64,000 nt of DNA. Source: Nocardia transvalensis (GTDB lineage Bacteria > Actinomycetota > Actinomycetes > Mycobacteriales > Mycobacteriaceae). Shown one piece after another: positions 41,876 to 50,483 of this stretch; position 1 is the stretch's first letter, and each line of letters opens with the position of its first letter. The DNA is taken from NCBI RefSeq assembly GCF_015477765.1, contig NZ_JADLQQ010000003.1, positions 558,001 through 622,000 on the forward strand, given 5' to 3'. A model generated the notes under the pieces. It saw only the letters and a program-made list of their open reading frames with translations, had not been told where the DNA came from and ran no database searches. Position numbers and translations under genes: made by a program.

Positions 41876-43249
41876 ATGAGTTCGGTACTGGGAGTTTCGG
41901 TCGGCGCCGGCGCGCTTCGCGTCGCGCGTCCGCATCCCGGGAATTCCCCCGAACGCTTCGCGCCCGATCACTTCGATCTTCAAACGCTGCAGGTCGACGA
42001 GCAGCGCGTGGAGGAGCTGGCCGCCGACACCGTCGGTGCGGCCCTGTCGGCCACGCCGGATATCGGCGCCACCGCCATCGCCTACCGCAGCGAACAGCAT
42101 GCCCGCGCCCTGCGTGCCGCATTGGCCCGGCGCCAGCTGACCAATTACGAACTGGTGCCCGAGGTTGTTGCGGCGCTGGAATTTCTGGAGTCGGCCGGCG
42201 AGCTGTCCGGCTACCGCACCATTGCCCTGTACGACCTGGGCAGTTCGGGTCTGTCGGTGAGCGTGGTCGACGTCGCGAGCCGCCAGATCTGCTACGGCGA
42301 GCGCACCAGCGACATCAGCGGCGACTATCTGGATTCGTTGATCCGCGAACAGCAGATCGCCTCCGGACGCATTGCGCACCCGCCGGATCCGGCGGGCCTG
42401 GCCGCGCTGGACGCGGTGTGCCGCCAGGCGAAGGAGCAGCTGTCGGTGAACACCGCGGTCGCCCTGCCGTCCGAGCACGGCCTGGTGCTGATCTCGCAGG
42501 AGAATTTCGAGGCGCTGATCATGCTGGCCGTGGAGTCCTCGGCCCGGATGACCCGCGATGTGATCATGCGCTCGGAGCAGGCGGTGCAAGCCGTGATCGC
42601 CGTCGGTGGCTGCGCCCAGATTCCGCTGGTGACGCGGGTTTTGGGGCGCTGGCTGGGGATGCCGGTGGTGGTGCCCGCGCATCCGGAATCCGTGGTGGCC
42701 CGCGGCGCCGCGCTGCTGGCCCGCCCGGCTCGGACGGTTGCCCCGCCGCCACCGCAGCAGCCGCCGATGGAGACCGCCGACACCGAGCAGCTGGCCCCGG
42801 CCTGGCTGGCGGATGCGCCCCCGCCCCGCGGCCGTCGCCGGGAGACCGCACACGGCCGTGGCCTCGAGTTGGCCCGCGGGCGCCGGCGCGAGCTGAGTGT
42901 CGCCGGGGTGGCGGCCGGTGCGCTGGTGGTGGTGGCCGCGGTCGGCCTCGGATTGGGCTGGGCCCCGCAGGTTTTGCAGGGGAATTCGCAGAGCAGCAAG
43001 TCCTCGTCGGATTCCTCCACGACCAGCACCCCTCGACCGGCCGCGCTCGAGCCCTCGCTCTCGCCGTCGCCGACCGATACCACCAATGCCTCCATCGCCG
43101 CGCCTCCGCCGCGCTGGAATCAGACCACCACCGAGGCGCCGCCGCCTCCGCCGGGACCGAATACGATCGTCGTCCCGGGTCTCCCGCCGATCGTGGTCCC
43201 GACGATTCCGCCGAATGTGATTCCGCAGTTCCCGATTCCAGGGCCCTGA
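41876..43249 (+). CDS. Membrane-anchored Hsp70/actin-fold protein with Pro/Ser-rich tail
   Basis: A 457-residue protein in three parts. Residues about 1-310 are an actin-like ATPase half, short for Hsp70, with YDLGSSGLSVSVVD (phosphate-2), IAVGGCAQIPLVTRVLG (adenosine motif) and VVARGAALLA. A basic linker leads into one membrane helix (about residues 337-360). The tail is Ser/Thr/Pro-rich and ends in Pro-rich repeats (IVVPGLPPIVVPTIPP). No substrate-binding domain of DnaK is present. The layout recalls Rv0312-like mycobacterial proteins and the gene at 63109. Role unknown. The start ATG at 41876 follows a weak ribosome site. Confidence 0.8.
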   Translation: MSSVLGVSVGAGALRVARPHPGNSPERFAPDHFDLQTLQVDEQRVEELAADTVGAALSATPDIGATAIAYRSEQHARALRAALARRQLTNYELVPEVVAALEFLESAGELSGYRTIALYDLGSSGLSVSVVDVASRQICYGERTSDISGDYLDSLIREQQIASGRIAHPPDPAGLAALDAVCRQAKEQLSVNTAVALPSEHGLVLISQENFEALIMLAVESSARMTRDVIMRSEQAVQAVIAVGGCAQIPLVTRVLGRWLGMPVVVPAHPESVVARGAALLARPARTVAPPPPQQPPMETADTEQLAPAWLADAPPPRGRRRETAHGRGLELARGRRRELSVAGVAAGALVVVAAVGLGLGWAPQVLQGNSQSSKSSSDSSTTSTPRPAALEPSLSPSPTDTTNASIAAPPPRWNQTTTEAPPPPPGPNTIVVPGLPPIVVPTIPPNVIPQFPIPGP

Positions 43250-43261
43250 GTTCGAGGGCCC
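43241..43261. terminator. Small hairpin over the stop codon of the Hsp70-like gene
   Basis: GGGCCCT (43241-43247) pairs with AGGGCCC (43255-43261), loop of seven bases. The stop codon TGA lies inside. It separates convergent genes. Confidence 0.55.
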
Positions 43262-43282
43262 ATCCTTCGACGAGCGTGCTCT

Positions 43283-45238
43283 CTATCGGTCGTCGTAATC
43301 GTCCGGCGGCCAATTCCTTCTGAAGGTGTGCCGCCGATCAATGGTGCGGTCGTATCGCGGGCCGGAGGGGTCCTGTTCGTAAGCCGGCTCCGCCAAATCG
43401 TCGGCATAACCGGGTGAGCTCCGGTCCAGGCCGTGGCCGGGGTAGTACTCGCCGGCATATGGCTGGGCGTGGTCGTCGGCGTAATGGCCCTGTGCCCGGC
43501 CGGTATCGGGGTAGTAGGCGCTCGAACCGTTGTCGGGGTAGTCGTCGCTGTAGCCCCCATCGGCGGTGCCGTAGTCGTCGACGGCGTGCCTGGCGCCGTG
43601 GCCGTTGCCGGGGCCGTGTGCGTAGCCGTCCGTCCCCGGCAGTGCGTCGTAGCCGGGGGCCTCGTAGTCGGCCCTGTGCCGGTCCGGCAGATCCTCCTCG
43701 GCGAGTGGCACATTCCAGTCGTCCCCCGGGCGTCGACCGCGGTGGTAGCCGGATCCCTGGTCGTCCTCGGCATGGTGACCGTGCGTGGCCACCCCGGAGT
43801 GCCGCCCTCGGGAGTAGCCGGGTGCAGGGTGGGCATCCGCGCTCGATCGCCGTCTGCTGCCGGAGTATTCCTCGAGATGGTCGGCCGGATACCGGGTCTC
43901 GTGGTCGTCGTCGTGCTCGTCTTCGGGACCGTGTGCGTGGACGGCGGCGCGAGAGTGGAGCCCTGCCCGGCGTTGGGTGCCGCGACTGTGGTGTGCCTCG
44001 GCGGGTTCCGGTCGTAGCGTGAACGGTCGCGCCAGCAGGACCGCGATGGCCGTGGTCAGCGGCACCGACAGCGCCAGGCAGATGCCACCGACGGCGGAGC
44101 GGGTGATCTCGATGGCCACCGCATCGCCGGTCAGCACGTCGCGCATCGACCGTCCGGCCACGGAGAACATCAACAGCAGCGGCAGCGCGCCACCGGCGTA
44201 GGCCAGCACCAGGGTGTAGACGGTACTGGCGATGTGGTCGCGGCCCACCCGCATGGCCGCGGTGAAAACCTCACGGCGGGACGCCTCTTCGTCGAGGGCG
44301 GCGAGTTCGAAGGCCGCCGATGCCTGGGTGATGGTGACGTCGTTGAGCACGCCGAGCGAACCGATGATGAATCCGGCCAGCAGCAACCCGGTGATGCTGA
44401 CGTGCTGAATGTAGGTGGCGACGTTGGTGTTGTCCTCCTGCGACAATCCCGTCACATGGGTGACCTTCAGCGCCACCCAGGACAGCACCGTCGCCAGCAC
44501 CATCGCGCTCAAGGTGCCCAGCAGTGCCGAACTGGTCCGCAGATTCACCCCGTGCGCCAGGTACAGCACGGCATAGAGGATGAGCGATCCCGCCACGAGC
44601 GCCACCGGCAATGCGGGTTTGCCGTCCAACAGGGCGGGCAGCATGAACGCCACCAGCACGCCGAAGGCGAAGACCAGGCCGAGCACCGCCCGCAGCCCGC
44701 GCCAGCGCGCGACCGCCACGATCACGATCGTGAAGATGATGCCGATCAGCGCCAGCGGCCACCCGCGGGAATAGTCGTCGAACGAATAATTCGGCACCCC
44801 GCTCGGATCGTTCTGCCGCACGATCCTGATGTGATCGCCCGCCCGCAGATCGGGTTGTCCTGGGCCCGGGGCGATTTCGAGCAGGGTGTGCTTGCCCTGA
44901 TGCGGTCCGGATTCGATCGACACCAGGCTGCGCTGGCAGGTGTAGGCGTTGGTCGGCGGTGGCTGGGGGGTGTCGTCGAATACCTTGCCGTTGGATTGAC
45001 TACCGCACGGACCCAGGTCCTGCATGACGACCGTGCCCGCCTCGGTCTGCACCGCGCCGCCGCCGCCGTTCTGCATGGGCAGCGGAATGTCGACGTGCTG
45101 ACGGCTGGGCCACAACAAGATGACGCCGATGACGACGAGCACCCCGATGCCGGTGAGTAGCCCGACGACCACGCGGGCCGCAGTGGCACCGATCGCGATC
45201 GGCCCTGAGTGATCGTGGTGGTGATGGTGGTCGCTCAC
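43283..45238 (-). CDS. YibE/F-family membrane protein with His-rich ends
   Basis: This 651-residue protein begins MSDHHHHHDHSG and has about eight membrane segments (residues about 18-420), including YibE/F-family stretches such as GVLNDVTITQASAAFELAALD and GRSMRDVLTGDAVAIEITRS. A large outside domain lies at about residues 45-155. The last 230 residues are a soluble, low-complexity tail rich in His, Asp, Tyr and Gly (EDEHDDDHETRYPADH, for example), not usual for the family. YibE/F proteins are proposed transporters of unknown substrate; the His/Asp content suggests metal handling. The ATG at 45238 is clear. Confidence 0.82.
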   Translation of the reverse strand: MSDHHHHHDHSGPIAIGATAARVVVGLLTGIGVLVVIGVILLWPSRQHVDIPLPMQNGGGGAVQTEAGTVVMQDLGPCGSQSNGKVFDDTPQPPPTNAYTCQRSLVSIESGPHQGKHTLLEIAPGPGQPDLRAGDHIRIVRQNDPSGVPNYSFDDYSRGWPLALIGIIFTIVIVAVARWRGLRAVLGLVFAFGVLVAFMLPALLDGKPALPVALVAGSLILYAVLYLAHGVNLRTSSALLGTLSAMVLATVLSWVALKVTHVTGLSQEDNTNVATYIQHVSITGLLLAGFIIGSLGVLNDVTITQASAAFELAALDEEASRREVFTAAMRVGRDHIASTVYTLVLAYAGGALPLLLMFSVAGRSMRDVLTGDAVAIEITRSAVGGICLALSVPLTTAIAVLLARPFTLRPEPAEAHHSRGTQRRAGLHSRAAVHAHGPEDEHDDDHETRYPADHLEEYSGSRRRSSADAHPAPGYSRGRHSGVATHGHHAEDDQGSGYHRGRRPGDDWNVPLAEEDLPDRHRADYEAPGYDALPGTDGYAHGPGNGHGARHAVDDYGTADGGYSDDYPDNGSSAYYPDTGRAQGHYADDHAQPYAGEYYPGHGLDRSSPGYADDLAEPAYEQDPSGPRYDRTIDRRHTFRRNWPPDDYDDR

Positions 45239-45628
45239 CGGTCCCTACCTGTCCATAGCGTGCCTGACCGAAGCGAGCTTAAAGGATTTGATTTTCAAGA
45301 TCACTATGACCGGCACCGCCGAGGGGCCGCGCGGACCGTGCGCCGAAAGCCGGATCGGCAGCGGGAAACTCGAGCGAATGCGCAGGTGAGAGATTCGGGA
45401 GGGGGCGGCGGAGAGCAGGGGGATGTCTCCGCCGCCCAGGGATCCGACGGCCCAGGGGGGGTAGGCGGTCGAATCCAAAGCCGAGCGGCCCAGGGGGGTA
45501 GGCGGCTCGGCCGGGCACCTGAGTGCCAAGGACTACTGTACACAAACGGCCGATCTTTGCGCTAGCTAAGTCTTCAAAAACCTCGATTTTTCATACTCAC
45601 GGTCGGTTTCTCGGCGAAGAGAAGCGGA
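45239..45628. promoter_or_regulatory. Divergent-side intergenic region with G-rich repeat
   Basis: No gene seen in 390 bases. CGGCCCAGGGGGG(G)TAGG occurs at 45448 and 45486, 38 bases apart. At 45283-45297 AGGATTTGATTTTCA matches 11 of 15 positions of the actinobacterial Zur box, with a perfect right half. The site lies 45-60 bases before the YibE/F start. Confidence 0.4.
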
Positions 45629-46888
45629 CTATTGGCGGTAGCTGGCCAGGAAGTTGCCGAAACGCTCGATCGCGACCGCGAGATCGCGCGCCCACGGCAG
45701 CGTCACGATCCGAAGATGATCGTGATGCGGCCAGTTGAAGCCGGTGCCCTGGACCATCAGGATCTTCTCCTGCAGCAGCAGATCCAGGATCAGCTTGGAG
45801 TCGTCGTGGATCTCGTGCACCTCCGGGTCCAGCCGCGGGAACGCATACAGCGCACCCTTCGGCTTCACGCACGACACACCCGGAATCATGTTCAGCTTCT
45901 CCCAGGCCACATCGCGCTGTTCCAGCAGCCGCCCGCCCGGCAACACCAGATCGTCGATGCTCTGATGACCCCCGAGCGCCACCTGAATCGCATGCTGCGC
46001 GGGCACATTCGGACATAGTCGCGAGGAGGCGAGCAGGTCGATGCCCTCCAGGAATCCGGCGGCGTGCTCGGTGGGCCCGGTGATCACCAGCCAGCCGGAG
46101 CGGTAACCGGCCACCCGGTACGCCTTGGACAGGCCGTTGAACGTGAGGCACAGCAGATCCGGCGCCAGCGTCGCCAGCGAGATGTGCTTGGCGTCGTCGT
46201 AGAGGATCTTGTCGTAGATCTCGTCGGCCAACAGCAGCAGCTGATGCTTGCGGGCCAGGTCCACGATCTGCTGCAGCACCTCGGTCGAATACACCGCACC
46301 GGTCGGATTGTTCGGGTTGATGACCAGCAGCGCCTTGGTCCTATCGGTGATCTTCGACTCGATATCGGCGATATCGGGCTGCCAGCCGTTGGACTCGTCG
46401 CAGAGGTAGTGCACGGGTGTGCCGCCGGCCAGGCTGGTCATCGCCGTCCACAGCGGATAGTCCGGGGCGGGGATCAGCACCTCGTCGCCGTTGTCGAGCA
46501 GCGCCTGCATGGTGATGGTGATCAGCTCGGAGACGCCGTTGCCCAGGTAGACATCGTCGACGTCGAATTCCGGGAAGCCGGGCACCAGCTCGTAGCGGGT
46601 CACGATGGCGCGCCGCGCCGACAGGATGCCCTTGGATTCGGAATAGCCCTGCGCATACGGCAGCGCGGCGATCATGTCGCGCATGATCACATCCGGCGCC
46701 TCGAACCCGAACGGCGCCGGGTTGCCGATATTCAGCTTCAGGATGCGGTGGCCCTCGGCCTCCAGTCGCGCCGCATGCGCGTGTACCGGCCCACGGATCT
46801 CGTAGACGACGTTCTGGAGCTTGGTCGACTGCTCCAGAACCCGCGGTGGCAGATGAGGTGACTGGCTGGTAGGGCTCACCTGTCCCAT
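45629..46888 (-). CDS. aspC: Aspartate/alanine-type aminotransferase (class I/II, PLP)
   Basis: The 419-residue enzyme has LKLNIGNPAPFGFEAPD near the N-terminus, IPAPDYPLWTAM, the PLP-contact NPNNPTGAVYS, DEIYDKILYDD, and the PLP-binding Lys in FNGLSKAYRVAGYRSGW. This is the AlaA/AlaT-like group; M. tuberculosis Rv0337c (429 residues) next to Rv0338c is the likely orthologue and is annotated aspC. The true substrate may be alanine/2-oxoglutarate. The ATG at 46888 (MGQVSPTSQSPHL) is preferred over one six codons earlier. It is not adjacent to etfD here because about 4 kb of other genes have been inserted between them. Confidence 0.9.
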   Translation of the reverse strand: MGQVSPTSQSPHLPPRVLEQSTKLQNVVYEIRGPVHAHAARLEAEGHRILKLNIGNPAPFGFEAPDVIMRDMIAALPYAQGYSESKGILSARRAIVTRYELVPGFPEFDVDDVYLGNGVSELITITMQALLDNGDEVLIPAPDYPLWTAMTSLAGGTPVHYLCDESNGWQPDIADIESKITDRTKALLVINPNNPTGAVYSTEVLQQIVDLARKHQLLLLADEIYDKILYDDAKHISLATLAPDLLCLTFNGLSKAYRVAGYRSGWLVITGPTEHAAGFLEGIDLLASSRLCPNVPAQHAIQVALGGHQSIDDLVLPGGRLLEQRDVAWEKLNMIPGVSCVKPKGALYAFPRLDPEVHEIHDDSKLILDLLLQEKILMVQGTGFNWPHHDHLRIVTLPWARDLAVAIERFGNFLASYRQ

Positions 46889-46948
46889 GGTGCCACTGGC
46901 CGGCAAGCCGTTATTTATGCCGGTCCACTCTTCCCGGACTGGTCGCCT

Positions 46949-48340
46949 CTACGCCGACAGATGTACCGGAATCATCCGTACGGCCGCCGCCGATCCACAG
47001 AACTCCTCGATGCGTTCGTCCAGGTGGCGGGCCTCCATCGCGTCTCGGAACTGGGGTGCCGCGATGCGGCGCCGCAACCCCGTCAGCCGCTCCTCGAGCT
47101 GCGCGATCCGCTTGTCCTCGGCCAGCTCCAGCACCGGCCGCAACGCCTCGGCGGCCCCGTCGAGGCTGCCGTTGATCAGATGTGCGGCGGCGTTGTCGAC
47201 ACGAGCCAGCGATTCGGCGCCGTAGGAGCGTTGCTCCTCCGGGCCGCTGGTGTACAGCTCGATGGCCCGCCGGGTCGCCTCCAGGGCGGGTTCGGCCTGG
47301 TCGAGATGGATGTAGGTGGCCCCGGCGTAGTAGTGGCTCTTGGGCTCGTTGAAGCCGAAGACCCCACCCACCTCGTCGTGCAGCGAATCGGTATCGGTGC
47401 CCTCACGGGCGGAATCGGCCTCGCGGATACACCGCTGGGTGTCGGTGACGCTGCCCAGCTTGGACCAGATGCGGGCCTCGATATTGTGCAGCCGCACCCG
47501 GGCCGTCGCCGACTCGGCATACTGCTGCCCGTTCTGGGCCAGCATGACCCCGCGCCGCGGGCGCTCGGACTTGTACTCGATCAGTGCCTGCATCCCGCGC
47601 GTCCAGGCCCGCAATCCGTTGTGTCCGCATAGTTCCGCGTAAGCCCAAGCGGCCCTTGCCTGTTCGCCCGCGGCGTCGTGATAGCCGAGGTCTGTGCTGG
47701 CATTGGCGAGCAGGCCCGAAAGCGTACCGGCCAGCAGGTACAAATGGCTTGTATCCGAGGGCCTTTGGTGGCCCTCCAACAATCGGTACACCCTGCGGCG
47801 AACCCGTAACATTTCGACCATCATCGGAACCGGCGGTATGTGTACGTAATCGTTGGCGATGCGCGTGACGTCGGCGTCGAGTTGCTCCAGCGCGGACGCA
47901 CCGACGTTGGTGGCCTCGGCTCGGCCGGCGTGCTCGCTTGCTTCGTGGGCAGCCGCCATGATCAGATCCCTCTCCGAAATCGCTGCTAACGCATCACCTC
48001 TCATCGCACCGGCGTCTACGAGTGCCAAAAGTTCCGCGTCGCTCGAATACTTGGTGTGCGCGGAATTCGTACCGCGCACCTCGAAATCAGGTGCAGGTCG
48101 ATCGATTAGGGGCTGATCGATCAACGCCGCGAACCGTGCCCGCACTACATCGTCGGACCTCGCAAGAGATGTATCGAGGGCGGCCTGATTCACCGGGCGG
48201 GGATGCACCCGGGTGCCGCCTGCCTCCCATTTCGAGACCAGTCGCTCGTGCACTCCCAGATGTGCTGCGAACTCCCGGATACTCATCCGCTTTGCATCGC
48301 GGAGGGCGCGGGCTTCTTTCCCTGACCACTGCCGGACCAC
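46949..48340 (-). CDS. XRE-type regulator with TPR-like C-terminal domain
   Basis: A 463-residue protein. Residues about 8-45 form a Cro/CI helix-turn-helix (ALRDAKRMSIREFAAHLGVH followed by ERLVSKWEAGG). The remainder is helical and resembles the TPR-containing domains of actinobacterial regulators, with repeats such as GLLANASTDLGYHDAAGEQ and YIHLDQAEPALEATRRAI. Such regulators often respond to peptide or small-molecule signals. It is divergent from a small gene and the unknown family protein at 48543, its probable targets. The ATG at 48340 is clear. Confidence 0.82.
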   Translation of the reverse strand: MVRQWSGKEARALRDAKRMSIREFAAHLGVHERLVSKWEAGGTRVHPRPVNQAALDTSLARSDDVVRARFAALIDQPLIDRPAPDFEVRGTNSAHTKYSSDAELLALVDAGAMRGDALAAISERDLIMAAAHEASEHAGRAEATNVGASALEQLDADVTRIANDYVHIPPVPMMVEMLRVRRRVYRLLEGHQRPSDTSHLYLLAGTLSGLLANASTDLGYHDAAGEQARAAWAYAELCGHNGLRAWTRGMQALIEYKSERPRRGVMLAQNGQQYAESATARVRLHNIEARIWSKLGSVTDTQRCIREADSAREGTDTDSLHDEVGGVFGFNEPKSHYYAGATYIHLDQAEPALEATRRAIELYTSGPEEQRSYGAESLARVDNAAAHLINGSLDGAAEALRPVLELAEDKRIAQLEERLTGLRRRIAAPQFRDAMEARHLDERIEEFCGSAAAVRMIPVHLSA

Positions 48341-48396
48341 GATGTCATCCCTTCCGCAACGAACTCCATAATCCAGAGTACGAGCGGGTAGTGATC

Positions 48397-48546
48397 ATGG
48401 CCACAGCCGAAACCGAGCTGGTATCAGCGATTTTGCAGGTTACGGATCAGGGGCAGCGGAAGGGCAGCGCAAGGAGGGCATGCGGGCGTTATCTCAGGGT
48501 CGGATCGGGCGCGACCCTAGGAGAGGATCGAGGGAGTTCGCCGTGA
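48397..48546 (+). CDS. Possible 49-codon leader gene
   Basis: An ATG at 48397 opens a frame (MATAETELVSAILQVTDQGQ at the start) that ends exactly over the GTG of the next gene in a GTGA overlap. Such overlaps usually mark translational coupling. Codon use in its second half is less convincing, and I recognise no family. It may be a regulatory leader or chance. Confidence 0.3.
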   Translation: MATAETELVSAILQVTDQGQRKGSARRACGRYLRVGSGATLGEDRGSSP

Positions 48547-48992
48547 ACGTGGAGAAGCTCAGGACCGTCGAGGATTGGGTGGCGTTCTACCGGCGCGAGT
48601 TGGGGCTGCCGGTGACCGAGCGCGGCGGCTTCGTGATGCTACCGATCACCAGCCGCATCGGCGTGGTCCACCTGCCCACGATGCGGGCCGAGCGAGTGCG
48701 CGCCTCGCTCGCCGACCAAGGCATGGCGGGTCCCATGCTGGCCCGTCAGGTGCGCTGGAGCTTTCTGGTCGTCCCCGACTCCCGTCCCGGCACCCAGGTG
48801 CTCGACGTTCTGAATCGTCTCGATATCGGCATCCCTGCCATCGGCAGTGCCGTCATGTTGCCGACCGGTCTCGGCCGCTGGACCCGGGAAGGGTGCCACT
48901 GGGTCGTTCCGCCGAACCGCGACAACAAACTCCCACCCCTGTCGGTAGTCATTACGACAGCTCTGGCGGTGGGAGGCGGCAGCGAGGACTGA
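48543..48992 (+). CDS. Conserved protein of unknown function, paralogue of the gene at 9721
   Basis: A 149-residue soluble protein related along its whole length to the product at 9721. Shared features are an N-terminal VEKLRTVEDWVAFYRRELG helix, the strand GGFVMLPITSRIG, and the motif LPTGLGRWTREGCHWVVPP before a Pro-rich stretch. The GTG at 48543 follows GAGGGAG and matches the start in the other copy. It is divergent from a large XRE regulator, while the other copy lies before an ADP-ribosylglycohydrolase, so the family is found in two regulatory settings. I can state no function. Confidence 0.7.
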   Translation: MNVEKLRTVEDWVAFYRRELGLPVTERGGFVMLPITSRIGVVHLPTMRAERVRASLADQGMAGPMLARQVRWSFLVVPDSRPGTQVLDVLNRLDIGIPAIGSAVMLPTGLGRWTREGCHWVVPPNRDNKLPPLSVVITTALAVGGGSED

Positions 48993-49421
48993 CCGCAGCC
49001 GTCCTCGCGCCCCGGACCCGGGTCCGCCCCCCTTTGGCAGTCGACGGGGCGGACCCGGATAAGGGGTAGTACCCGCCGGGTCACGATTACGTCGATGGAT
49101 TGGCGTGTGGCGTTACCGAACTCGAATCGTGACCTATCTCTCAGCCTTGCCGGATAGTTGCCATGGCGTCGCATATGCGGGTGCCCCGCCCGTACTGCGC
49201 GATCCCGGAGTACAACTCGGCCGTCCCCACGTCGGCGAGGCACGAAAGGTAGCGATTTCGACACGAAATGCTCGTTACTGCATCGCTATTGAGGATGATT
49301 TCGATATCGGTGTCGGCGTTAGCTGCCCGCACTCCCGCCATGGTAAGAATCCGGTGCCGACGGCGAGTCGGCGATCGACCAGCGAGACAGCGGCCCACCC
49401 TCGATCGGAAGGAGTTGCGCT
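48993..49421. promoter_or_regulatory. Intergenic region with no convincing gene
   Basis: These 429 bases have open frames on both strands, none with good codon use or a ribosome site, apart from GGAAGGAG just before the next gene. AT-richer stretches near 49260-49320 probably hold its promoter. Confidence 0.35.
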
Positions 49422-49841
49422 ATGAAGCTTCGCAGTGTTGTCGGCGGCCTTGTGCTGGCAGCCGCGGCCGTCTCCGCGGTTCCTGCGGTTGCCGCCGCCG
49501 ATGATCCGGAATTTCCGCGTAATGGGATTGTTCCGCCCGGGACTTATCACATCATGCGACACCCCTCGAATGTGCTGGGCTCACCTTTCGAGAACTGCGA
49601 TCTGCAGGTCTTCGTGGACGGCAAGACCGTGGTGCTGGTATGTGGGGAATCGGGCAGGACCGGTCGCCAGGCGCCGGTCGGCCCCGACGAGACCTACGTA
49701 TCCTTCGACGGGTCGCCGTTCGGGCTGGATCTGCGGGATATCGATCCGCGCCAGGGTTTCTGGATCGGAACGGTGAATATCGCCGGAACGCCGCTCGCCG
49801 CGCCGTATCCGCTGGCGGGGATCTCGTTGAACCGCCGCTGA
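49422..49841 (+). CDS. Small exported protein of unknown function
   Basis: A 139-residue protein with a signal peptide (residues about 1-26, MKLRSVVGGLVLAAAAVSAV and on to VAAADD). The mature part of about 113 residues has two Cys (ENCDLQVF and VLVCGESG), likely a disulphide, and a GLDLRDIDPRQGFW segment. The family is not known to me; small secreted proteins like this are common in Nocardia. The ATG at 49422 follows GGAAGGAG with good spacing. A terminator follows the stop. Confidence 0.78.
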   Translation: MKLRSVVGGLVLAAAAVSAVPAVAAADDPEFPRNGIVPPGTYHIMRHPSNVLGSPFENCDLQVFVDGKTVVLVCGESGRTGRQAPVGPDETYVSFDGSPFGLDLRDIDPRQGFWIGTVNIAGTPLAAPYPLAGISLNRR

Positions 49842-49871
49842 TCCGCAACACAGACTCCCCTGCAGGAGGGT

Positions 49872-49900
49872 GCCCCCGTCGCCTACGTGACGGGGGCTTT
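49872..49900 (+). terminator. Rho-independent-type terminator
   Basis: GCCCCCGTC (49872-49880) pairs with GACGGGGGC (49889-49897), extended by two weaker pairs, and is followed by TTTCCTTT. It lies about 30 bases after the exported-protein stop. Confidence 0.75.
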
Positions 49901-49964
49901 CCTTTGCCCGCAAACCGGTTTCACAGCTTCTGTCACAGTGCCGGAGGGCTGACGGGTTCCAGTT

Positions 49965-50483
49965 CTAGCCGCCGACCCGCAGGTCCACGCAGGCGTAGAA
50001 GGCGTTGGCGGTGTCGGCGATATTCCAGATGCCGATCAGCTTCTGTTTGCCGGTGAAGCCGCTGAGATTCACCGTGTGCGTGACGGTTTGGCCGGGCTGC
50101 TGATTGTTGCCGTCGGCGACCGCGACGCGGGTGTTGCCGATGTAGTACTCCCAGTTGGTGGTGCGGTGACGGGCGGTGAAGGTCCACGTGAACGAGACCG
50201 AGGTGCCGACGGAGTGGACCTTCCACGGCTTGCTGTCGTCGTCGAGTTCGGCCCAGCGGCGATCGCCGGCGCTGCAATTGCGTTGGCCCTTCGGGCCTTC
50301 CACACTCTGCGGTTCGTATTTGATCGGGCCGCACGGCAATGCGTTCTGGGCACACTGGGCCTGCCTGCTCGCGGGCGACGAGATGTAGCCGTGTGCATTG
50401 GCCTGGCCCGCGGGGAGGACGGCGACGAGGAACGGGGCGACACCGGCGGCGCCCACGACGGACAGGAACCTACGACGGGACAT
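49965..50483 (-). CDS. AA10 lytic polysaccharide monooxygenase (single domain)
   Basis: A 172-residue protein with a Tat-type signal peptide (SRRRFLSVVG) ending QANA, after which the mature protein would begin with His: HGYISSPASRQAQC. That N-terminal His and the second His in TFTARHRTTNWEYYI form the copper-binding histidine brace of AA10 LPMOs; the Phe/Tyr near the C-terminus (NAFYACVDLRV) completes the site. These enzymes cleave chitin or cellulose oxidatively. No carbohydrate-binding module is attached, and no chitinase or cellulase is nearby. The ATG at 50483 gives the Tat signal; an open frame upstream is spurious. Confidence 0.92.
   Translation of the reverse strand: MSRRRFLSVVGAAGVAPFLVAVLPAGQANAHGYISSPASRQAQCAQNALPCGPIKYEPQSVEGPKGQRNCSAGDRRWAELDDDSKPWKVHSVGTSVSFTWTFTARHRTTNWEYYIGNTRVAVADGNNQQPGQTVTHTVNLSGFTGKQKLIGIWNIADTANAFYACVDLRVGG

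Noticed and set aside
45283..45297. A certain Zur operator before the YibE/F gene
   Set aside because: Only the right half is perfect (11 of 15 positions), so it is kept as a hint inside the intergenic entry and not as an own feature.
49105..49425. A 106-codon gene before the exported protein gene
   Set aside because: Poor codon use, no ribosome site, and it overlaps the start of the better-supported gene at 49422.
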